Source: JBAXLO01 sp037134755
GTDB taxonomy: Bacteria > Bacteroidota > Bacteroidia > Bacteroidales > JACABE01
Length of the DNA: 22,534 bases
Reading direction: 5' to 3'
Assembly (NCBI GenBank): GCA_037134755.1
Contig: JBAXLO010000059.1
Location: forward strand, 1-22,534
Both the position numbers and the translations under genes were made by a program. Below the pieces are notes generated by a model. That model ran no database searches. It saw only the letters and a list, made by a program, of their open reading frames with translations, and had not been told where the DNA came from. Below, piece by piece: positions 16,062-22,534 of this stretch; within the stretch, counting starts at the first letter, position 1; every line of letters starts with the position of its first letter.

Positions 16062-16069
16062 TACCTTTA
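16062..16069 (+). promoter_or_regulatory. Candidate -7 promoter element for the lamin-tail gene
   Basis: TACCTTTA differs from TAnnTTTG only in the last base and lies 17 nt before the ATG at 16087, a spacing similar to that of the purD promoter. Confidence 0.45.
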
Positions 16070-16086
16070 CAAAATATATTTTCCAC

Positions 16087-18720
16087 ATGAAAAAGCTTGT
16101 TCTTTTTGTATTAATTTCTCTCTCTTTCTCTCTCAAAGCTCAGCTGACAGAGACGTTTACTGATGGTGACTTTTTAAATAATCCTGCTTGGTTTGGCGAT
16201 ACTTCTGATTTCAAAATCACAAGTTCTACGGCTATTCCCACGGCTATGCGTCCGGCTTTGCAATTAAACACTACTATTGCAGGCAATTCGTGCATTGTCA
16301 CTGCAAATCCTATGATTTTAGATAATAATGAGTGGGATTTTTGGATAAAACTTTCTTTTAATCCCACAGCTAACAATAATGCAAGGGTTTACCTGGTTTC
16401 CGATCAATCGAATTTAAAAGATGCTTTAAATGGATATTATCTGGGAATTGGCGAAACCAACGATAGAATTACTTTTTGTATCCAAAACGGACTTGTTGTA
16501 ACTATCCTAATTTCGGGCACTATCGCCAATCTCAACAAGACAAATAACCAATTACGGATACAAGTTAAGCGGAGCAATAGCGGTTTGTGGCAAATTTATT
16601 CCGACACTTTGGGAGGGACTAACTTTTTGTTGGAAGCCGGCATTACCGAAACTACGTTTACAACAGGCAATTACTTTGGTTTCAATTGTCTTTATACTGT
16701 TTCGAATAGTACTAAGTTTTATTTTGATGATATTTATGCAGGTGATATTTTTGTTGATACTATATCGCCTAAAGCTCTGAATGTATCAACAATTACACCA
16801 AGCAAGCTTGATGTAATGTTTTCAGAAAATCTTGATCAGATATCAGCTGAAAACATTTTAAATTATGGTGTAGATAATGGTATTAATAATCCTGTAACTG
16901 CTGTGCAAGACGTTGTCAACAAATCGTTAATACATCTAAGCTTTGCGCAATCATTTATTACAAATACAAACTACACCATTACTATTAATAATGTAAAAGA
17001 CATAAATAATAATGTTATGATTATGGATACCTTGTCTTTTAATTATTCGGATGTTATTAATAATGATATAAATAAAGTTTTGATAAATGAGATTATGGCA
17101 GATGTTAATCCTGTCCCAAATCAGTTGCCGGCTTGCGATTATATTGAGCTTTATAACAGAAGTAATGATGTTGTAAATCTAAATCAATGGGCATTTAAAT
17201 TAAAGGATGCCGGCGATACTTTATACTTTTCAGATATTACCTTGCAACCCAATAGTTACCTTGTTATATGTGATGATGGTGATGTAAGTTTATTTTCTTC
17301 TTTTTGTCAGAATATTTATTCTTTTAATTCTTTTATTATTAATAACGAAACTACAGTTACACTTTATAATCCTTCCGGGAATATAGAACATCAGATAACT
17401 TATGATTTAAGTTGGTATCATAATTCAATCAAAAGTCAGGGAGGCTGGTCGCTCGAACAAATAGATCCTCAAAATCCTTGTGGTGGGATAAATAATTGGA
17501 AGGCATCTTATGATAGTAAGGGTGGTACTCCCGGAAAAAAGAACGCTGTTTATGCAGTTAATCCTGATTTAATTCCTCCATTTATTAGTAAGATTTGTGT
17601 TGAAGACAGTAATTTTATTAAAATCTATTTTAATGAAGCTATGGATAAGTCAAAACTGTTAAATACTGCTGCTTATCACATTCAACCCACCTTAAATATC
17701 GATACAATTATTAACCATCAAAATGAATTGGATGCAATTGAGCTTAAACTTTCCGATTCAATTATAATTGGTCAGATTTATACTTTAACAATTACAGATT
17801 CAATCTCGGATTGTGTAGGAAACATAATCCCGATTAATACTATTTCTCATTTTGCCTATCCCGAAGCTCCTGATATAAATGATATTATTATTAATGAAAT
17901 CCTTTTTAATCCCAAACCTGATGGAGTTGATTTTGTTGAGATATATAATAGATCATCAAAGAATATTTCTTTGGCTATGCTCTATTTATCAGGTTATGAT
18001 ACCTATCTTAACTCTTTAAAATATATGTATCCAATTACACTTAGTTGTGATATAATATCTAAAAAAGAATATTTAGTTTTAACAATCAATCCTTCGATTG
18101 TAAAGCAGCAATATAACACCCAATCTCCGGATAATTTTATTAGTATGAACTCAATTCCTGCACTTAATAACGATATGGGGATAATAGTTTTAGCTAAAGC
18201 GGATAGCACCATTATTGATAGATTTGATTATAATGTTTCCATGCACTTCCCTTTATTAATAGACGTTGCAGGAGTTTCTCTCGAACGCATTAATCCCGAC
18301 AAGGCAACTCAAGATAGAACAAACTGGCATTCCGCTTCTGAGCAATCCGGCTTTGCAACTCCTTCTTATCAAAACTCACAGTACAGCGACTTCCTTTATC
18401 TTGAAGATCCTTTCACGATATCCCCTGATGTCTTTTCGCCCGATAATGATGGACATAATGATGTTCTTCAAATTAATTATAAATTTACTTTGCCTGGTTT
18501 GCTTGCCAATATTTTAATTTATGATTCAAAAGGAAGACTCATAAAAAATCTTATCAAAAATGAATTAATGGGAACCAAAGGAACTATCTTATGGGACGGT
18601 ATTTCGGATGCCAATACCAAAGCAATCATAGGTATATATGTTTTATATATTGAAGTGTTCGACCTAAAAGGAAACGTTAAACAATTTAAGAAAACTGCGG
18701 TATTGGGAGGAAAATTATAG
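16087..18720 (+). CDS. Secreted lamin-tail-domain surface protein
   Basis: The 877-residue product has a signal peptide (about 1-18, MKKLVLFVLISLSFSLKA). A beta-rich lectin-like N-terminal domain (about 20-220) is followed by a bacterial Ig-like domain (about 225-325). The first lamin-tail domain (about 327-465) contains VLINEIMADVNP and DYIELYNRS. A second Ig-like domain (about 495-590) with IKIYFNEAMDKS precedes a second lamin-tail domain (about 595-740) with IIINEILFNP and DFVEIYNRS. The C-terminal module (about 775-877) has SPDVFSPDNDGHND and a FlgD/gliding-motility-like ending, which in Bacteroidota often marks cell-surface or type IX secretion cargo; that route is inference. No catalytic motif is seen, so an adhesive or structural role is likely. 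It is transcribed alone and ends before a long hairpin. Confidence 0.85.
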   Translation: MKKLVLFVLISLSFSLKAQLTETFTDGDFLNNPAWFGDTSDFKITSSTAIPTAMRPALQLNTTIAGNSCIVTANPMILDNNEWDFWIKLSFNPTANNNARVYLVSDQSNLKDALNGYYLGIGETNDRITFCIQNGLVVTILISGTIANLNKTNNQLRIQVKRSNSGLWQIYSDTLGGTNFLLEAGITETTFTTGNYFGFNCLYTVSNSTKFYFDDIYAGDIFVDTISPKALNVSTITPSKLDVMFSENLDQISAENILNYGVDNGINNPVTAVQDVVNKSLIHLSFAQSFITNTNYTITINNVKDINNNVMIMDTLSFNYSDVINNDINKVLINEIMADVNPVPNQLPACDYIELYNRSNDVVNLNQWAFKLKDAGDTLYFSDITLQPNSYLVICDDGDVSLFSSFCQNIYSFNSFIINNETTVTLYNPSGNIEHQITYDLSWYHNSIKSQGGWSLEQIDPQNPCGGINNWKASYDSKGGTPGKKNAVYAVNPDLIPPFISKICVEDSNFIKIYFNEAMDKSKLLNTAAYHIQPTLNIDTIINHQNELDAIELKLSDSIIIGQIYTLTITDSISDCVGNIIPINTISHFAYPEAPDINDIIINEILFNPKPDGVDFVEIYNRSSKNISLAMLYLSGYDTYLNSLKYMYPITLSCDIISKKEYLVLTINPSIVKQQYNTQSPDNFISMNSIPALNNDMGIIVLAKADSTIIDRFDYNVSMHFPLLIDVAGVSLERINPDKATQDRTNWHSASEQSGFATPSYQNSQYSDFLYLEDPFTISPDVFSPDNDGHNDVLQINYKFTLPGLLANILIYDSKGRLIKNLIKNELMGTKGTILWDGISDANTKAIIGIYVLYIEVFDLKGNVKQFKKTAVLGGKL

Positions 18721-18725
18721 TCCGA

Positions 18726-18771
18726 TTAATCAAAACCTAATACCGAACGTCAGGTATTAGGTCTTGATTAA
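18726..18771. terminator. Long hairpin between convergent genes
   Basis: A 19-bp stem with one mismatch (18726-18744 with 18753-18771) closes an 8-nt loop. It starts 6 nt after the lamin-tail stop codon and ends 6 nt before the end of the convergent DUF4965 gene. Neither side has a T-run, so it may act as an mRNA 3' stabiliser or a factor-dependent stop, not as a classical intrinsic terminator. Confidence 0.6.
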
Positions 18772-18777
18772 AAAATC

Positions 18778-21228
18778 CTACTTATACTTCTTTTCTAATA
18801 CTTTCATAAAGTAGCCGCCAACCACACTACGAGCCTGAAAACCTATTTGTTTTCCATCTAATGTCTCATGCCAATCGCTTAACGGAACACGTGAAGGAGT
18901 TTCGGTTACATATTTTAAAAGAGGATTGATCAGTGCATCAAAATCCTTTTGATTATCTGCCAAAACTGCCGTCCACATTATCCAATCCGACTTTGTATAA
19001 GTTTTCCTACTATCTAATGGAAGACCGTAAGTATTTTGTTTGGTGAGATAATATTTAATTTCTTTGTCATACACACTCTTTGGAAACAAGTTTAACCCAA
19101 GAACTTTATCCCAACTCATATTGTACTTCTGACTCCATGTATTTTTATCATCAAATGTCAAAGCATAATGATCTCCGGCATCTGCAAACTGCATCCATTT
19201 CTTTACCATAACCTTTACGCTGTCATTATATTTGTCAGCAATTGTTTTGTAACCCAGCTTTTCGGCTAGTTTGGCATAACATCCCAATCCAACAATAGCC
19301 TTTACAGAAAGATTAGCATTGCGTGCCAAATGACCTGCAAAATCATCGGTGCAAAGCTGGTTGGCAGGATCAAAACCAGACTGAAGTAGATATTCTGCCC
19401 AGGTAGTTAAAGTTTTCCAATGCTTTTTTGCATAATTTGCATTACCCTCGGCTTTTGCAATAGCAGCAGTAAGTATTATCATATTCCCCGACTCTTCCAC
19501 AGGCATATCTTCGCTATAAACTTGACCGTTCGCCAATGGATAAGTACCAATATCATGCGCTGCAAATGGCTTGGTGTATTTTCCGCTTTCGCTAAAATAA
19601 AAGATACCATTCAACATTCCTTTCATCAGCTCAGGATTATAAGTTAGATACAAAGGAGCCGAAGGATAAGTAACATCCACCGTATTTATACATCCATTAC
19701 TGAAGTTTTCTTTAGATAAAAATAACAACTCACCATCAGGACTTTTTATAAGTTTATGTGCAGCCACCGTTTGACGATAAGCTAAATCACAAAGCTTTGC
19801 ATAATTTTCTCCTCCTGCTTCTAAAGCTTCCTGATGAATCTTCTCACTAAAGAAATAAGCAATAAATTTTACAGTTTCATATTCTTTAGCGGCCTTATTC
19901 ATTTGCTTCTCTATCGTCTGATTGGCATCATTTTGCCACCAAGCTTTTAAATTCTTACCAAAATATTGAATCGCCTCAATATCATCATACGCAAGCATTA
20001 TAAATTGTTCTTTAGATGTTGTTCCAACCTTCCCCAAAGGGATAATTGTATTTAAAAGTAATTGTTTTCCCTCAGTAATTGGCGTTGCGATATTAGCTTT
20101 TACAAACGTATTTATGATCTCATTCTTATTTGATACATATTGCTTCGCTTTATCCACAGTAGGCACTGCCACATACATATAACCCCAATCTATTCTTAAA
20201 TCATCGCCCTTCTTTTTTAAGATAGCTTGCTCTTTTGTACCGGCTTTTAGTATTGACAGTTTATCATTTGTATATTGTTGAGTAGTTACCTCTTGTGAAT
20301 TTAAATTAACTGCAATATCCGAAGAAATTGCGAAGTATATTTCCACATCATGTTGCTTTCCATCATTCGATTTTACCTTATAAGTAATGTAAGATACCGG
20401 TCGAGAAAGCAACTCAAGATCATTTATTATAATAGGCGAAGTAAATGTAAGCGAAAGATCTATACTACCGCAAGTAAAGTCGTACATTGTCTGAGTTGCA
20501 TTCAATTTTACATTCTTTTGGATTGCTGTTTGAATGCCATTGTTATCTTTTGGAATAAGTTCGTCTAATATACCAACGTCCAACCATGCAGCACCATAGC
20601 TATTATAACAATGCGCGGCCAAAATGTTCTCACCAACCTTAAATTTCTTCTTTACACTCTCATTTAATTCTAAATACAAGAACTTATTGGTCCATCCATC
20701 CCTACTAAATATCAATTCCCCATTCAAATATATTTGCACATCCTCATCATGTTGTAATTTTAAGAAGAGTTTGTTGAAATTTAAATCCTTAATTGTCACT
20801 TTTCTTCGCATCCAAACATCTTCTTTCCAAATACTTTTAGCTGGAGCATCACTTCCTAAAGGTCCAAATCCAGAATTCCATTTACTATCATCAAAAGTTT
20901 GCTTCATCCAGTCGTTAGTTGCTGGTTTAGCGGTAGTAAATACACATTTATAGCTGTCTTCTTCCGCACTACCCATAATTGTTTTGTATTCTCGCTCCTT
21001 GGCTCCCATAAAATGGAAAACTTTGCCGTCTATTTTTATCAAACCGGTCATTGGCTGGTTCATACCTGTCCAATGTTGGGTAACCGACTCTGTTAAATTA
21101 TCGGTAGCCGACCAAATACTAAAATAAGGGTCGTGTGTAATCAAAGGATATGCCGGTGCCAAACGAGTTTGTGCATTACACAATACGCTAAATGCTACTA
21201 AGATTACGAAGAGGAATATTTTTTTCAT
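18778..21228 (-). CDS. Secreted glutaminase A-like protein (DUF4965 family)
   Basis: The 816-residue product has a signal peptide (about 1-19, ending LCNA). It starts with the DUF4964-type segment RLAPAYPLITHDPYFSIW (22-39). A beta-sandwich insert follows (about 98-235), resembling the sugar-binding domains of glycoside hydrolases: DDSKWNSGFGPLG, then DVWMRRKVTI and a GENILAAHCYNSYGAAWLDVG end. The DUF5127-like beta region comes next. The C-terminal DUF4965/DUF1793 helical (alpha/alpha) barrel contains HDIGTYPLANG and DMPVEESGNMIILTAA, the most conserved part of the family. Fungal glutaminase A belongs here, but the fold resembles glycoside hydrolases and the substrate of bacterial members is often unknown, so glutamine hydrolysis is not assured. 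A TACTTTTG promoter lies 42 nt upstream, and the gene diverges from the superoxide dismutase gene. Confidence 0.85.
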   Translation of the reverse strand: MKKIFLFVILVAFSVLCNAQTRLAPAYPLITHDPYFSIWSATDNLTESVTQHWTGMNQPMTGLIKIDGKVFHFMGAKEREYKTIMGSAEEDSYKCVFTTAKPATNDWMKQTFDDSKWNSGFGPLGSDAPAKSIWKEDVWMRRKVTIKDLNFNKLFLKLQHDEDVQIYLNGELIFSRDGWTNKFLYLELNESVKKKFKVGENILAAHCYNSYGAAWLDVGILDELIPKDNNGIQTAIQKNVKLNATQTMYDFTCGSIDLSLTFTSPIIINDLELLSRPVSYITYKVKSNDGKQHDVEIYFAISSDIAVNLNSQEVTTQQYTNDKLSILKAGTKEQAILKKKGDDLRIDWGYMYVAVPTVDKAKQYVSNKNEIINTFVKANIATPITEGKQLLLNTIIPLGKVGTTSKEQFIMLAYDDIEAIQYFGKNLKAWWQNDANQTIEKQMNKAAKEYETVKFIAYFFSEKIHQEALEAGGENYAKLCDLAYRQTVAAHKLIKSPDGELLFLSKENFSNGCINTVDVTYPSAPLYLTYNPELMKGMLNGIFYFSESGKYTKPFAAHDIGTYPLANGQVYSEDMPVEESGNMIILTAAIAKAEGNANYAKKHWKTLTTWAEYLLQSGFDPANQLCTDDFAGHLARNANLSVKAIVGLGCYAKLAEKLGYKTIADKYNDSVKVMVKKWMQFADAGDHYALTFDDKNTWSQKYNMSWDKVLGLNLFPKSVYDKEIKYYLTKQNTYGLPLDSRKTYTKSDWIMWTAVLADNQKDFDALINPLLKYVTETPSRVPLSDWHETLDGKQIGFQARSVVGGYFMKVLEKKYK

Positions 21229-21270
21229 TATATTATGATTTGTATTTATTTCATATTAGTAAATTGACAA

Positions 21271-21278
21271 CAAAAGTA
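21271..21278 (-). promoter_or_regulatory. Bacteroidota -7 promoter element for the DUF4965 gene
   Basis: The minus strand reads TACTTTTG, an exact TAnnTTTG match 42 nt before the ATG at 21228. No good match to this element was found on the plus strand for the divergent superoxide dismutase gene. Confidence 0.6.
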
Positions 21279-21449
21279 CTATTCTTTTTAGTTTAAATAG
21301 GTATTTTCTAAGGAAGTTTTTATTGATAACATCAAAATATCCCATATTAATTTTAAGATTTCGATAAACATAATCAGAAATTACTTGTTATTAATCATAC
21401 AAAAAGTATCGAAACAATAAATTAGTATTCACATTAAAATAAAAACAAT

Positions 21450-22025
21450 ATGATATTCGAGTTACCTAAATTGCCTTATGATTTAAATGCATTAGAACCA
21501 TTTATCTCTCAAAAAACATTAGAATTCCATTACGGAAAACATCATCAAGCTTATGTAAATAATCTTAATAATCTTATTCCGGGTACTGAATTCGAAAACG
21601 CTTCATTAGAAGACATTATCAAGAAAGCCAACGCCGGTATTTTTAATAACGGAGCGCAAGTTTGGAACCATACTTTCTATTGGAATTGTATGAAACCTAA
21701 TGGCGGTGGCGAACCAAGTGGTAATTTGCTTGACGCAATTAATAAGTATTTTGGCTCTTATGAAAATTTCAAACAAAAATTTTCTACCTCAGCAGCTACT
21801 TTATTTGGTGCAGGTTGGGCATGGTTAGTAAAGAAGGAGGACGGTTCTTTAGATATCGTTCAGGAGAGTAACGCGGGTAATCCATTGCGTAACGGATTAA
21901 CGCCAATCATGACTTGCGATGTCTGGGAACATGCTTATTATCTAGATCAGCAAAATAAACGTCCGGATTATATTTCCGCATTCTGGAATGTTGTGGATTG
22001 GGATGTAATCGGAAGTCGTTTGTAA
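21450..22025 (+). CDS. sodB: Superoxide dismutase, Fe-type (Fe/Mn family)
   Basis: SOD converts superoxide to hydrogen peroxide and oxygen in the cytoplasm. The 191 residues are typical of the Fe/Mn family. All four metal ligands are present: His27 (FHYGKHHQAY), His74 (AQVWNHTFYW), Asp157 and His161 (CDVWEHAYY). Gln70 in NNGAQVWNH and the SNAGNPL segment resemble E. coli SodB, so iron or cambialistic use is more likely than strict Mn use; the metal cannot be fixed from sequence alone. The peroxide produced could be removed by Tpx, encoded 10 kb away. The gene is followed 22 nt later by a strong terminator and is monocistronic. Confidence 0.96.
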   Translation: MIFELPKLPYDLNALEPFISQKTLEFHYGKHHQAYVNNLNNLIPGTEFENASLEDIIKKANAGIFNNGAQVWNHTFYWNCMKPNGGGEPSGNLLDAINKYFGSYENFKQKFSTSAATLFGAGWAWLVKKEDGSLDIVQESNAGNPLRNGLTPIMTCDVWEHAYYLDQQNKRPDYISAFWNVVDWDVIGSRL

Positions 22026-22047
22026 TAAAACATTCATTTTTTGTCAT

Positions 22048-22083
22048 AAAAAACCTCCGTCATTAGTTTGACGGAGGTTTTTT
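22048..22083 (+). terminator. Intrinsic terminator of sodB
   Basis: A 15-bp perfect stem (22048-22062 with 22069-22083, core CCTCCGTCA/TGACGGAGG flanked by A6/T6) closes a 6-nt loop and ends in a T-run. The A/T flanks make it able to work in both directions. Confidence 0.92.
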
Positions 22084-22365
22084 ATTATCACCAAATCTAG
22101 TTCAATTATCATCATTTTCTTTTCTTTTTTTATATTTTTACCACTTTCGTGGAATGGATTGTAGGTAAATGTCAGGATTCTTATCTTTAATAAAGGTTTT
22201 TCTTTTTTGTTATTTAATCAAATTGAATTTTTAAATATAAATTCTTATCTGCCGAAAGGCAAATGATGTTTTTTATGTAAATAAATTATCTTAATTAATA
22301 GATTTTTATCTAATAATATTAAAAAAGATATCTAACATCTAATCTTAGTTTTCTTTTTAAGCTTC
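22084..22365. other. AT-rich gene-free stretch
   Basis: I see no gene, hairpin or promoter that I can support between the sodB terminator and the inverted repeat at 22366. The stretch is mainly A/T runs. Confidence 0.5.
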
Positions 22366-22411
22366 ATTTCTTTATCTTATAATAAATTTATTTTATATAA
22401 GATAAAGAAAT
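22366..22411. repeat. 16-bp perfect inverted repeat
   Basis: ATTTCTTTATCTTATA (22366-22381) is exactly repeated in inverse orientation at 22396-22411, with a 14-nt A/T spacer. It ends 5 bp before the first unit of the 21-bp array. No T-run follows in either direction. Confidence 0.8.
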
Positions 22412-22416
22412 ACATA

Positions 22417-22534
22417 AGAATGACGCTTGTATTTATTGGAATGCAATTTGTACCTTTCGGAATGACCCATGTACTCTTCGGAATGACCCATGTACTCTTT
22501 GGAATGACTCATGTACTCTTTGGAATGACCCATG
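22417..22534. repeat. 21-bp tandem array running off the window
   Basis: Units begin at 22417, 22438, 22459, 22480, 22501 and 22522 (partial). The last four share GGAATGACCCATGTACTCTT with only one or two substitutions; the first two are diverged. The array continues beyond the window, so its length is unknown. Because 21 is a multiple of 3, a frame from ATG 22420 stays open as a heptapeptide repeat (MTHVLFG). At least one other plus-strand frame and one minus-strand frame are also open through the identical units, so coding is not implied. Confidence 0.85.

Larger units (their letters stand above)
15901..16086. other. AT-rich leader of the lamin-tail gene
   Basis: This stretch carries no further recognisable 41-bp units. 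It holds four copies of a 7-bp repeat (16029-16056) and a one-mismatch promoter element (16062-16069). Confidence 0.5.

Noticed and set aside
20624..20953. 109-codon reading frame on the plus strand inside the DUF4965 gene
   Set aside because: It is antisense to a well-supported secreted protein gene and its composition is that of a shadow frame.
21359..21414. 8-bp inverted repeat TTTCGATA/TATCGAAA before sodB as an operator
   Set aside because: The 40-nt spacing and the short arms in a 220-bp AT-rich region make a chance occurrence plausible.
22420..22534. Start of a gene for a heptapeptide-repeat protein
   Set aside because: The frame is open, but two other frames through the same units are open too. 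There is no promoter match and the sequence ends at the window edge, so I list only the repeat.

Overview
The window is AT-rich chromosomal DNA from a member of the Bacteroidota, most likely class Bacteroidia. I infer this from repeated matches to the phylum's promoter element TAnnTTTG a short distance before start codons, the lack of Shine-Dalgarno sequences, and the gene content. That content includes a PIN-PhoH protein, a UbiD-type decarboxylase of the long Bacteroidota form, a Fe-type superoxide dismutase, a secreted GH29 fucosidase with C-terminal accessory domains, a DUF4965 glutaminase-like protein and a lamin-tail surface protein. There are no rRNA or tRNA genes, no IS element, no phage genes and no cas genes.

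Layout. 1-1842 (+) is the 3' part of a large transglutaminase-fold protein, which meets a GH29 alpha-L-fucosidase (-) tail to tail over a bidirectional terminator. A two-helix membrane peptide (-) follows. purD, an EamA-type permease and yigZ (4639-7427, +) form a compact operon. Next is about 900 bp of very AT-rich DNA and an orphan 220-residue helical protein (8338-9000, +). The UbiD-family decarboxylase (-) and thiol peroxidase tpx (+) are divergent. A small beta-barrel protein (+) overlaps the end of an asd-phoH pair (-) by 4 bp. After a 1.1 kb gene-free region come the lamin-tail protein (+), the DUF4965 protein (-), superoxide dismutase (+) and a second repeat-bearing gene-free stretch at the right edge.

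The genes are mostly housekeeping (purine and aspartate-family amino acid synthesis, quinone metabolism, RNA metabolism), oxidative defence (tpx, sodB) and secreted or surface glycan/protein processing. They do not form one pathway.

The most unusual material is non-coding. The gene-free region between asd and the lamin-tail gene holds a continuous, phase-perfect array of about nineteen 41-bp units (15122-15900). The array has a higher-order order of unit types and is diversified at the centre of each unit. The right half-site of one unit is often the exact reverse complement of the left half-site of the next, although the word itself changes along the array, so it reads as a chain of hairpins with compensatory changes. 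A second array with a 21-bp period (22417 to the window end) lies just after a 16-bp perfect inverted repeat and shares a short core with the first. No gene in the window explains these arrays.
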